Source: Pseudomonas putida
Lineage (GTDB): Bacteria > Pseudomonadota > Gammaproteobacteria > Pseudomonadales > Pseudomonadaceae
Reading direction: 5' to 3'
NCBI GenBank assembly: GCA_041071465.1
Contig: CP163498.1
Coordinates: forward strand, 4,854,001-4,918,000
Length of the DNA: 64,000 bases
Shown here: piece by piece, positions 25,847 through 34,132 of the stretch
Numbering within the stretch: the first letter of the stretch is position 1
Layout of the letters: each line of letters starts with the position of its first letter
Notes under the pieces: generated by a model
The model's input: only the letters and a program-made list of their open reading frames with translations
Told to the model about the DNA's origin: nothing
The model's database searches: none
Position numbers and translations under genes: made by a program

Positions 25847-28017
25847 GCCACCTCCCGGGTCAGGTCAAAGGCGGCCTGCTGTTCGCTGGCCTGTTCGATC
25901 AGGGCCTGCTCCAGCACCTGTTCGGTGATGATGCCTCGGGCGATCAGGTGCTCGCCCAGGCTCTGGTGTTCAGGGTCGAAGTCGATCAGCGCCTGGTTGA
26001 ACAGGGTGACCGGGACCATGCCCCGCACCTGCAGCAGTGCGCCGAGCATGACCTGGTGATGGCTGACCCGCTCCAGCAGCGCTTCGTTGTCCTGGTGGCG
26101 TTCAAGGACGGCCAGCATGTCGCGGGTTTCTGGCTTCTGCCAGGGGCTTGGGTAGTGGTAGCGCAGGCCCAGCGTGACCCGGCCCTGGGGTGCCAGGCGG
26201 GCCTTGACCGGGCGTTTCAGCTGGCGGCTGATAACCCCAAGCGACACCTGGCTGACCGGGCTTTCGCTGGCCAGGATCAGCGTGTCGCCGTCTTCATCCA
26301 CCGGCAGCACGCCATAATGCGTGGCCAGCTTGCGCGGCAGTTTGGCGATCAACTGCGGGTCGAGCTTGAACGGGTTCAGCGGTGCCCAGGGCAAGTCCAA
26401 CTGTTCGGCCAGGGTGGCCACCAACTGCTCGCTGTTCAACCAGCCGCGCAGTAGCAGTTCGCGGCCCAGGCGCCGGCGAACCGGGCTGGTGATGGCCTGC
26501 TGCAGCTGTTCGTCGCTGATCAGGCCCTTGGCCACCAGGCGCTGGCCCAGTGGTATGCGGGCAGGTGCGGCGATGGCGGGGAACTCGTGGGTGGTCTTGT
26601 CCCAGGCCACGCGCCGCGAATCGCCCATTTCCATGACCTGGCGCAGGGCGCGCAGGTTGGCGAAAAAATTGACGAAGTTGCTCCACATCATCCGCGGTGC
26701 CGACAGCAGGCCCTCGCCGATGCCATAGAAGCGGGTGACGAACCAGGCGCGCTGGAACAGCCGGTTGAACAGCATCAGGCCGTTCAGCCACAGCAGGGTC
26801 GACAGCAGCCAGCTGTCGCTTAGGATCGACATGAAACGCCACGAATTCGGCGCGACCACCGTGACCAGCCACATGGCCAGCAATACCAGCAGCAACAGGT
26901 TGACCAGAAAGCTCAGCAGGTAGGCGAACAGCCCACGGCGGTCACGCCAGAGGAAATAGTTGAGTGCGCCTTTGCGGCTCCACCCGAGGTTGCTGGTGCC
27001 CTGGAACACGATGCCGACAATCCAGCGCGACTTCTGCCGGATGGCATGCTGCCAGTCACGTGGGAAGTGCTCGCGTACGCAGATTACCTGGGAGAACTCG
27101 CGGCTCATGCCCGGGCGCCAGTCCTGCTTCAGGGTCAGTGCCGGGTCGGTGATGGAATAGCGGGCGAAAATGCACTTCATGCCTTTTTGCTTCAGGCGAA
27201 AACCGATGTCGTAGTCTTCGGTCAGGCTCTGTACGTCGAAGGCGATGCCGTCACCGTCCTCGAGCAGCGCGCTGATGGCGCGGCGGCTGAAGCAGGTGCC
27301 GACGCCGGCGCTGGGCACCTGGCCCGTCAGCGCTTCACGCACGATCACGTCCTTGCCGTGGTTTTCGGCGAACTCGTCGACATAGTGGCCGGCAGTAAAG
27401 CCCTTCCATTCCGGTGCGTAGGGGTACACCGGGATCTGGATCATGTCCTTGCTTGGCAGCAGGTAGTTGAACAGGCGCAACTCCATGGGCGAGATCACGT
27501 CTTCGGCGTCATGCAGGATGAAGCCGGCAAACTCGATGCCCGCGTCCTGCTGGAAGCGCAGCAACGCGTCGATGATGTTGTTCAGGCAGTCGGCCTTGCT
27601 GGTGGGGCCAGGGCGCGCGCAGACCACCTTGTGCACGTTGGGGTAGTGCAGGCACACCGCGTCGACGTCGGCCTGGGTTTGCGGGTCGTTGGGGTAGGTG
27701 CCGACGAAAATCTGGTAATTCTCGTAGTCGATCGTCGAGGCTGCCAGGCGCGCCATCTCACCGACCACGCCTACTTCGTTCCAGGCCGGGACCATGATGG
27801 CCAGGGGTTTTTCCGGCACCTCGAACAAGCGCTTTTCATCGGCTTTTTCGAACTTGTCGTAAATGCGAAAACGCCGGATCAGCTTTCGCCCCCAATAGCA
27901 CAGGTCGATGAAAAGGTCGTCCAGGCCCAACAGGAACATCAGCGAGGCAAGGGTGATTGCCAGAATTTTCAGGCCGAACAGCACATAGGTGAGAAAATCG
28001 ATGAATGCCAAACTCAT
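25843..28017 (-). CDS. nfrB: NfrB-like GT2 glycosyltransferase with C-terminal MshEN c-di-GMP-binding domains
   Basis: This 724-residue membrane protein has TM helices near residues 8-30 and 365-470. Its GT2 catalytic core (about 65-340) has AWNE, FILHDAEDV (DxxD), SLTEDYDIG (TED) and QKSRW (QxxRW), the signature of processive polysaccharide synthases. After residue 485 come MshEN-type motifs: PLGQRLVAKGLISDEQL, RLGRELLLRGWLNSEQL and, near the C terminus, SLGEHLIARGIITEQVL; this family binds c-di-GMP. The start at MSLAFIDFL was chosen because the longer frame crosses the divergent promoter region. First gene of the four-gene operon. Related to phage N4 adsorption protein B. Confidence 0.88.
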   Translation of the reverse strand: MSLAFIDFLTYVLFGLKILAITLASLMFLLGLDDLFIDLCYWGRKLIRRFRIYDKFEKADEKRLFEVPEKPLAIMVPAWNEVGVVGEMARLAASTIDYENYQIFVGTYPNDPQTQADVDAVCLHYPNVHKVVCARPGPTSKADCLNNIIDALLRFQQDAGIEFAGFILHDAEDVISPMELRLFNYLLPSKDMIQIPVYPYAPEWKGFTAGHYVDEFAENHGKDVIVREALTGQVPSAGVGTCFSRRAISALLEDGDGIAFDVQSLTEDYDIGFRLKQKGMKCIFARYSITDPALTLKQDWRPGMSREFSQVICVREHFPRDWQHAIRQKSRWIVGIVFQGTSNLGWSRKGALNYFLWRDRRGLFAYLLSFLVNLLLLVLLAMWLVTVVAPNSWRFMSILSDSWLLSTLLWLNGLMLFNRLFQRAWFVTRFYGIGEGLLSAPRMMWSNFVNFFANLRALRQVMEMGDSRRVAWDKTTHEFPAIAAPARIPLGQRLVAKGLISDEQLQQAITSPVRRRLGRELLLRGWLNSEQLVATLAEQLDLPWAPLNPFKLDPQLIAKLPRKLATHYGVLPVDEDGDTLILASESPVSQVSLGVISRQLKRPVKARLAPQGRVTLGLRYHYPSPWQKPETRDMLAVLERHQDNEALLERVSHHQVMLGALLQVRGMVPVTLFNQALIDFDPEHQSLGEHLIARGIITEQVLEQALIEQASEQQAAFDLTREVA

Positions 28018-28210
28018 GTGGCAGCCACCGAAAGGGTAGAGGGGGCCATCGTCATTATCCTCGCTCGGTTCCTTCGACGAAGTTGTACGAGATGTCACTA
28101 TTTGTACGGGATAGATACAAGCAGCCGAACGCGATGTTGTCCAAATTTCGGGCTTTTTCTTACAGGCTACATCTTGTAGTTTTACAGGTCGTTTATTCAG
28201 GGAGTTGAAC

Positions 28211-28642
28211 ATGCAAGGCAAGGCCCGCAAGATCGTCCAGGCCATTCTCTATGAGGCCATCGCCGTCGCCTGCGTGGCGCCCGCGCTGGAACTGGCGTTC
28301 GGTGCCGGGATGGCGCAGTCGACCGTGTTGTCGGTGCTGATGTCGGGCATCGCGATGAGCTGGAACATGGGCTACAACTGGGTGTTCGAGCGTTGGGAAG
28401 CGCGCCAGCACAAGCGGGAGCGCACTTTCTTGCGGCGCCTGTTGCATGCGCTGGGCTTCGAGGGCGGGTTGGTGGTGATTCTGCTGCCGTTGGTGGCGTA
28501 CTGGCTGGACGTGAGCCTGTGGGCGGCACTGCTGACCAACCTGGCGTTGTTCGTGTTCTTCTTCGTTTACGCCTTCGTCTTCCAGTGGGGCTTCGACAAG
28601 GTGTTCGATGTGCCGCTTTCGGCGCAGCAAGCCAAGTGTTGA
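28211..28642 (+). CDS. PACE-family efflux transporter
   Basis: This 143-residue protein has four predicted helices arranged as two bacterial transmembrane pair domains. The family motif appears as RKIVQAILYEAIAV at the start and SWNMGYNWVFERWEAR after TM2, and again in the second half (RRLLHALGFEGG and YAFVFQWGFDKVF). PACE proteins such as AceI export biocides (chlorhexidine) and short diamines. The ATG with GGAG 7 nt upstream was taken, two codons inside a longer TTG-initiated frame. It diverges from nfrB across a 193-nt AT-richer gap and probably has its own promoter there. Confidence 0.88.
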   Translation: MQGKARKIVQAILYEAIAVACVAPALELAFGAGMAQSTVLSVLMSGIAMSWNMGYNWVFERWEARQHKRERTFLRRLLHALGFEGGLVVILLPLVAYWLDVSLWAALLTNLALFVFFFVYAFVFQWGFDKVFDVPLSAQQAKC

Positions 28643-28676
28643 CTTGCGGCCGGGCGGCAGGCTAAGTTCCTATCCC

Positions 28677-28739
28677 ATGAACACATTCCCGTACGTGAAC
28701 GCCATTATTATTACCGCCATTATCAGCTTGGCGGGCTAG
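28677..28739 (+). CDS. Isoleucine-rich leader peptide of ilvA
   Basis: This 20-codon open frame was found by eye. Codons 10-12 are Ile-Ile-Ile and codons 15-16 are Ile-Ile (ATTATTATT, ATTATC), so five of twenty codons are the end product of the pathway started by IlvA. It ends in TAG 15 nt before a terminator hairpin that stands in front of ilvA. The Shine-Dalgarno is weak. The arrangement is the classical transcription-attenuation leader: ribosome stalling at Ile codons when Ile-tRNA is short would leave the downstream antiterminator free to form. Confidence 0.8.
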   Translation: MNTFPYVNAIIITAIISLAG

Positions 28740-28754
28740 CGCGTACGTGCACCG

Positions 28755-28779
28755 AACCCGCCCTGGAGGCGGGTTTTTT
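28755..28779 (+). terminator. Attenuator terminator before ilvA
   Basis: AACCCGCC and GGCGGGTT form an 8-bp stem with a CTGGA loop followed by six T. The upstream arm CCCGCC can instead pair with GGCGGG at 28730-28735 at the end of the leader frame (antiterminator). That segment can in turn pair with CCGCC at 28714-28718 among the Ile codons, so all three mutually exclusive structures of an attenuator are present. Confidence 0.85.
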
Positions 28780-28821
28780 CTCTGACTCCTGGGCAACGTG
28801 AAAACAGCCAAGGAGTCATCG

Positions 28822-30378
28822 ATGACCAGCTTCAGTGTCCTTCGTACCACCGTCACCCCCCAGCAACTGCTGTCGGAGCAGGTGCGGCGCATTCTTGCCG
28901 CGCCGGTGTACGACCTGGCCATCGAAACGCCCCTGCAGGCCGCGCCTGCCTTGTCCGCCAGCCTGGGTAACCAAGTACTGCTCAAGCGCGAAGACCTGCA
29001 GCCTACGTTCTCGTTCAAGATTCGTGGGGCCTACACTCGCCTGTCGCGTCTTACCCCCACGCAGCGCGAGTGCGGGGTGATCACCGCTTCGGCGGGCAAC
29101 CACGCCCAGGGCGTGGCCTGGCGGCATCGCACCTGGGCATGAAGGCCACCATCGTCATGCCGACCACCACCCCGTCGTTGAAAGTGGAAGGGGTGCGGTC
29201 GCGCGGCGGGCATGTGGTGCTGCACGGCGAGAGCTTCCCTCATGCCCTGGCCCACGCATTGAAACTGGCCGACAGCGAAGGCGCCACCTTCGTACCACCG
29301 TTCGATGACCCGGACGTGATTGCCGGGCAGGGCACCGTGGCCATGGAAATCCTCCGTCAGCGCCCAGGTGCCCTGGACGCCATCTTTGTACCGGTGGGCG
29401 GAGGCGGCTTGATCGCTGGTATCGCCGCGTATGTGAAGTACCTGCGCCCAGAGGTGAAGGTGATCGGCGTGGAGCCGGAAGACTCCAACTGTCTGCAGGC
29501 TGCCATGGCAGCTGGCGAGCGGGTGATCTTGCCGCAGGTCGGCACCTTCGCCGATGGCGTGGCGGTGGCGCAGATCGGTGCCCATTGCTTCGAACTGTGC
29601 CGGCACTTCGTCGATGAGGTGGTAACGGTAAGCAGCGACGAACTGTGCGCGGCAATCAAGGACATCTACGATGACACCCGCTCGATCACCGAGCCTTCCG
29701 GGGCCCTGGCCGTGGCCGGGATCAAGAAGTACGTGGCGCGCGAAGGCGTGCAGGGGCAGACCCTGGTAGCAATCGACTCCGGGGCCAATGTCAACTTCGA
29801 TCGTTTGCGCCATGTGGCCGAGCGGGCTGAACTGGGCGAGCAGCGCGAGGCGATCATCGCCGTCACCATCCCGGAGCAACCGGCAGCTTCCGCGCCTTCT
29901 GCCAGGCGCTGGGCAAGCGGCAAATCACCGAATTCAACTACCGCTACTACCCCGGCAAGGAAGCGCGCCTGTTCGTGGGTGTGCAAACCCACCCCGTGCA
30001 CGACCCACGCGAGCAGTTGCTGGCCAACTTGCGCGAGCAGGGTTACAACGTGCTGGATTTGACCGACAACGAGCTGGCCAAGCTGCATGTGCGCCATACC
30101 GTGGGCGGGCATGCCGCACCGGGCGCGGATGAACGGGTGCTGCGGTTCGAATTCCCCGAGCGGCCTGGGCGTTGCTGGGCTTTTTGGAGCGGTTGGGCAA
30201 GCGTTGGAACATCAGCTTGTTCCATTACCGTAACCATGGGGCAGCGGAGGCGCGCGTGTTTGCGGCTTTGGAAGTGCCGGTGGATGAGCTGGCGGGGTTG
30301 CCGTTGGCGCTGGATGAGATGGGGTATCGGTATTGGGATGAGACGGATAACCCGGCGTACACGCTGTTTTTGGGCTGA
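28822..30378 (+). pseudogene. ilvA: Biosynthetic threonine ammonia-lyase IlvA, three frameshifts as sequenced
   Basis: PLP enzyme converting threonine to 2-oxobutanoate, first step of isoleucine synthesis. A start at ATG after AAGGAG gives about 519 residues once frames are joined. The PLP-lysine region [19 protein letters not shown] and the glycine loop VGGGGLIAG are present, as are two C-terminal ACT-like regulatory domains. The frame breaks at 29117-29118 (GCCTGG for GCCCTGG), 29882-29883 (CCGGCAGC for CCGGGCAGC) and 30167-30169 (CTGGGCG for CTGGGGCG), each one base short in a G/C run; joining the frames restores family sequence without gaps. Probably intact in the organism. Controlled by the Ile-rich leader and attenuator just upstream. 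Confidence 0.9.
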
Positions 30379-30405
30379 CACGCAATCGTTGAACAATGCA
30401 ATCTC

Positions 30406-30523
30406 GTGTAGGAGCGGCCTTGTGTCGCGATGGGCCGCAAAGCGGCCCCTGAATATCATTGCCGCCGCAAAAATCGAGGGGCTGCTTTGCAGCCCGATCG
30501 CGACACAAGGCCGCTCCTACAAG
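30406..30523. repeat. Pair of inverted REP elements (GTAGGAGCGGCCTTG class)
   Basis: The first copy runs GTGTAGGAGCGGCCTTGTGT, CGCGA, then the GGGCCGCAAAGCGGCCC hairpin. The second copy, 28 nt on, is the inverse, with GGGGCTGCTTTGCAGCCC. It is the same class as the pair after qhpG and lies between the convergent ilvA and hypothetical genes. Confidence 0.85.
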
Positions 30524-30543
30524 GGTTCGTGCAAGGGCGGGTA

Positions 30544-31725
30544 TCAACGCTCGCGCATAAAAAAGCCGGCGACGAACTTGCGGAAGGTTTCCAAACTTTT
30601 GAAGTCGGCGTAGCGCTTGAAGTTTTCAGCATCCGGCTCGGGCCCGATCGGCTGTTCCAGCAGTGACACCGACAGCACCCGGTCCTGGTCCGAGGTCATC
30701 ACCAGCTCATCCATGACCTGCCCGCCAATTACCGGCCGGCGCATCTGCACTTTCACGCCCTTGCTGGCCATCCAGTCGATCAGCGACACCAGCGCCTTGA
30801 GCGGCTCGCGTTCTTCATTGCGGTACACCGGGAACAGGTGCGCGCGTGAAAGCACGGGCACGCTGGCCACATGAATCAGCTCGTAGTAATGGCTACCGGC
30901 GCTGGTCGGCGAGTAGATCATCAGTGCCAGCAACGGCCCGGTGGTACGGCTGCCGCCCCAGTACAGGTGGTGCCCCTGGAAGTCGAAGCCGTCTTCACTG
31001 CGGTTGTTGAACAGTTTGCGCCCTTTGATCTGGTCGACGCAGTCCAGCAGCAGGCCGTGGCGGCGGTGGTTGCCGAACACCGAGGCTTCGCGCAGGCGGG
31101 ACTTGAGCATCATCATGTGCTTCATGTCCAGGCGTGTTTCCAGGTAGTTGCTGGCAGGCACCCGTTCCAGCAGCGGGTAGCGGCTGGCCACGCTGCGCAG
31201 TTCGGCGAACTGGCCGGTCAGGTCCTTTTTCAGGTGGGTGGCGTAAAGGTTGAGGCCACTGGTTTCGAGCCAGGTCAGCAGCAGTGACAGCAGGCGCTGT
31301 TGTTCGCGCCGATCGCTGCCATCGCTGCCTGCACCGGCTGTGCCTGCGCGCAAGTCGCCGATCAGGCGCAAGGGGGCGTCTGGCGGCAGCCAGGCGGCGG
31401 GTGGCGCGGGGTCGTTTTCGCGCTCGGCGGCTTCCTGCTCGTCTTTGGTGAACGGGCAGCCGGGCGCGTGCTCGGCGGTGCCTGGGTTGTTCTTGAGGAA
31501 CAGCGTGCCAGTGTTGCCGTTAAGGGTGACATTGAGCACCGGCAAGGCGTCGTTGCGGCAATCGCAGGCCAGCCACTGGTTGGCATTGCGCACCTTCATC
31601 AGCAGCTGGTTGGCTTGCAGCAGGCGCGGGCCGGCGAGGCTGCCGGTGGCAAAGCCGACCAGCAGCTCTTCTTCGGCAGGGGTCAGGCTGCGCACCTGAA
31701 CGGCGGTTTTGTCGATGATTCGCAT
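30544..31725 (-). CDS. Conserved hypothetical protein with a Cys/His cluster
   Basis: I do not recognise a named family for this 393-residue soluble protein. Near the N terminus it has C54-x-C56 (WLACDCRN) and H86-x3-C90 (HAPGCPF), a set able to bind zinc and reminiscent of a SWIM-like finger, in a beta-rich segment (LPVLNVTLNGNTGTLFLKNN). The middle and C-terminal parts (FQGHHLYWGGSRTTGPLLALMIYSPT; SRAHLFPVYRNEEREPLKALVSLIDWM; RRPVIGGQVMDELVMTSDQDRVL) look globular, with no signal or membrane segment. The last part has the look of a restriction-endonuclease-like or nuclease fold, but this is not shown. The ATG with GGAG 10 nt upstream was chosen over one nine codons earlier. Confidence 0.6.
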   Translation of the reverse strand: MRIIDKTAVQVRSLTPAEEELLVGFATGSLAGPRLLQANQLLMKVRNANQWLACDCRNDALPVLNVTLNGNTGTLFLKNNPGTAEHAPGCPFTKDEQEAAERENDPAPPAAWLPPDAPLRLIGDLRAGTAGAGSDGSDRREQQRLLSLLLTWLETSGLNLYATHLKKDLTGQFAELRSVASRYPLLERVPASNYLETRLDMKHMMMLKSRLREASVFGNHRRHGLLLDCVDQIKGRKLFNNRSEDGFDFQGHHLYWGGSRTTGPLLALMIYSPTSAGSHYYELIHVASVPVLSRAHLFPVYRNEEREPLKALVSLIDWMASKGVKVQMRRPVIGGQVMDELVMTSDQDRVLSVSLLEQPIGPEPDAENFKRYADFKSLETFRKFVAGFFMRER

Positions 31726-31792
31726 GAAGCGGCTCCAAGCTACGAGCCTCAAGCTTCAAGCAAAGTCGCGCCGCTTTCAACTTGCCGCTCAG

Positions 31793-32255
31793 TTACCGCC
31801 GAACATCTTCGCGGCGCGGGCGCGAATCTCGTCGGGTGTCAGGTCCTCTTTGTGAGTGGAGACGAACCAGATGTTGCCGAACGGGTCTTCAGGGTGCCGC
31901 TGCGGTCACCGTAGAACTGGTCGGTCAAGGGGTGCAGTTGGGTGCCGCCAGCGGCCAGGGCCTGGGCATAGACTTTGTCGCAGTCTTCGACATACAGGTG
32001 CAGGCCCACGCCTGCGCCGCTGAGCTTCTGGCTGGCGGTGAGGCCGCCTTCCATGTCGCAGGGGTCGCCCAGCATCAGCGACGAATCACCAATCTTCAGC
32101 TCGGCATGGCCAACGCGGCCACCTGGGGCATCGAGGCGGAACATTTCAACCGCGCCAAAGGCCTGCTTGTAGAACTCGATGGCCTTGGCGGCGTCGTTGA
32201 TGGCCAGGTAGGGGGTGATGCTGTGCTGGCCTTCGGGGATGGGTTTGACTGCCAT
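31793..32255 (-). pseudogene. VOC/glyoxalase-family protein (PhnB-like), frameshifted near the C terminus
   Basis: It begins MAVKPIPEGQHSITPYLAIND and shows the vicinal-oxygen-chelate pattern with AELKIGDSSLMLGDPCDMEGG and GLHLYVEDCDKVYAQALAAG. At 31887 one C (G on the coding strand) is missing: TLKTRSATSG replaces the expected TLKDPFGNIWFVSTHKEDL, which continues in the next frame to MFGGN and a TAA. The repaired protein is about 154 residues. Many PhnB-type proteins have this ending with DPFGN. The start was taken 20 codons inside the open frame. No substrate can be proposed. Confidence 0.8.
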
Positions 32256-32365
32256 GTTGGACGCTCCTGTGCAAGGGGCGCCGGAGGACGCCCTGTTGCT
32301 TAGAGTCGTTTGCACAGATGGAAAATCGACAGTGACGCTAGATCGATTGTCTATAAGCGCGGCCG

Positions 32366-33985
32366 TCAGAAGATGTAGTCGGTGGTCAGGAAGCTCGACT
32401 GGCGGTTGCGGATGATGTCGCTGATCAGTTCCTTGTTGGCCTCCTGGAAGCGCGTGGCGACCAGGGTACGGATCGAGAACACGCGCAAGGCGTCATGCAC
32501 CGACAGTGTGCCTTCGGCGCTGTTCTTGCGGCCGTTGAACGGGTAGGTGTCCGGGCCACGCTGGCATTGTGCGTTGATGTTGATGCGCCCGACCTGGTTG
32601 GCGAAAATGTCGACCAGGCTGCCAATGGTGGCCGGGTCGTTGCCGAACAGGCTCAGTTGCTGGCCGTAGTCGGAGTCCAGCACATAGTCGATCACCGTTT
32701 GCAGGTCGCGGTAGGGTACCACCGGCACCAGCGGGCCGAACTGCTCCTCGTGGTACACGCGCATTTGCTGGCTGACCGGGTACAGCAAGGCGGGGTAGAA
32801 GAACGAGCCGCGGCTGTGCCCGCCACCTTCGTTGAGCACGCGTGCGCCTTTGGCCGTGGCATCGGCGACCAGGCCATCGAGGTAGTCGACCTTGCCAGGC
32901 TCGGGCAGCGGTGTCAGCGCCACGCCAGGCTCCCACGGCATGCCGGGTTTGAGCGCTGCCAGTTTGCGTTGGAACTTGTCGAGGAAGGCGTCGACCACGT
33001 CCTCGTGAACGAACAGGATCTTCAGTGCCGTGCAGCGCTGCCCATTGAACGACAGCGCCCCGGTGACGGCCTCTTCGACGGCATTGTCGAGGTCTACCTG
33101 GGGCAGCACGATGCCTGGGTTCTTGGCATCCAGGCCCAGTGCGGCGCGCAGGCGGTGGGGGCGTGGGTGCAGCTTCTTCAGGTCGCTGGCGGCCTTGTGG
33201 GTGCCAATGAAGGCGAACACATCCACCTTGCCGCTGGCCATCAGCGCGCTCACCGTTTCCCGGCCGCGGCCATAGATGACATTGATCACCCCCGGCGGGA
33301 AGCTGTCGCGGAACGCCTCGAGCAGTGGGCGAATCAGCAGCACACCGAACTTGGCCGGCTTGAACACCACGGTGTTGCCCATGATCAGCGCCGGGATCAG
33401 CGTGGTGAAGGTTTCGTTCAGTGGGTAGTTGTACGGCCCCATGCACAGTGCGACGCCCAGTGGCGCACGGCGGATCTGGCCGAGGGTGCCCTGTTCCAGT
33501 TCGAAGCGGCTGGAGCGGCGGTCAAGGTCCTTGAGGGCGTTGATGGTGTCGACGATGTAGTCGCAGGTGCGGTCGAATTCCTTTTCCGAGTCCTTGAGGT
33601 TCTTGCCGATTTCCCACATCAGCAACTTGACCACGGCCTGGCGCTGTTCACGCATGCGTGCGAGGAAGGTTTCGACATGCTGGATACGCTCGGCCACGCG
33701 CATGTTCGGCCAGGCACCACGGCCTTTGTCGTAGGCCTGTACGGCGGCGTCGAGGGCGGTGAGCGCGGTGTCGGCATCGAGCAGCGGGGCGCTGCCCAGA
33801 ATGACCTGATGCTCGGTGTCGCCTTGCTTGAGCCACACCGGGCTGCGCACCGTGGCCAGGGGGCCGTCCCAGCGCCTGAGTTCACCGTTGACCAGGTAGT
33901 CGCGTTGTTCCAGGGGGGCTCCCAGGCGCCAGGCTTCCGGAATGTTATCGGCGCTGGGGAAGAGTGAATCGAGCAGACGGTCCAT
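32366..33985 (-). CDS. GapN-like NADP-dependent aldehyde dehydrogenase superfamily protein with altered active site
   Basis: This 539-residue protein aligns by eye with the non-phosphorylating glyceraldehyde-3-phosphate dehydrogenase group. It has the Rossmann part GPYNYPLNETFTTLIPALIMGN, nucleophile Cys318 in FNGQRCTALK and C-terminal EEQFGPLVPVVPY. The position 34 residues before the Cys, occupied by the general-base Glu in nearly all ALDHs (LELGGK), reads LGLDAK, placing Gly at 284. The enzyme may therefore deacylate slowly, use another base, or not oxidise aldehydes at all. It is longer than the usual 475-500 residues, with extra N-terminal sequence. It stands alone between a VOC gene and a large LRR gene. 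Confidence 0.82.
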   Translation of the reverse strand: MDRLLDSLFPSADNIPEAWRLGAPLEQRDYLVNGELRRWDGPLATVRSPVWLKQGDTEHQVILGSAPLLDADTALTALDAAVQAYDKGRGAWPNMRVAERIQHVETFLARMREQRQAVVKLLMWEIGKNLKDSEKEFDRTCDYIVDTINALKDLDRRSSRFELEQGTLGQIRRAPLGVALCMGPYNYPLNETFTTLIPALIMGNTVVFKPAKFGVLLIRPLLEAFRDSFPPGVINVIYGRGRETVSALMASGKVDVFAFIGTHKAASDLKKLHPRPHRLRAALGLDAKNPGIVLPQVDLDNAVEEAVTGALSFNGQRCTALKILFVHEDVVDAFLDKFQRKLAALKPGMPWEPGVALTPLPEPGKVDYLDGLVADATAKGARVLNEGGGHSRGSFFYPALLYPVSQQMRVYHEEQFGPLVPVVPYRDLQTVIDYVLDSDYGQQLSLFGNDPATIGSLVDIFANQVGRININAQCQRGPDTYPFNGRKNSAEGTLSVHDALRVFSIRTLVATRFQEANKELISDIIRNRQSSFLTTDYIF

Positions 33986-34132
33986 GGGTACTGCACCTCA
34001 CATTACAGGGCGGGTTTCAAGCCAGGTGGATCGCTTCAGCCTCGAGCATGCACCGGCTGCGGAAAAAACACCAGTCTGGCTCACCCGCAGAGCAAATGCC
34101 TGCCGATGCGCCGACAGGCACCGCGAACATGA

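Noticed and set aside
3931..30523. REP pairs as insertion-sequence ends or CRISPR repeats
   Set aside because: They are two-copy inverted palindromes without transposase, regular spacing or target duplications, and they match known pseudomonad REP classes.
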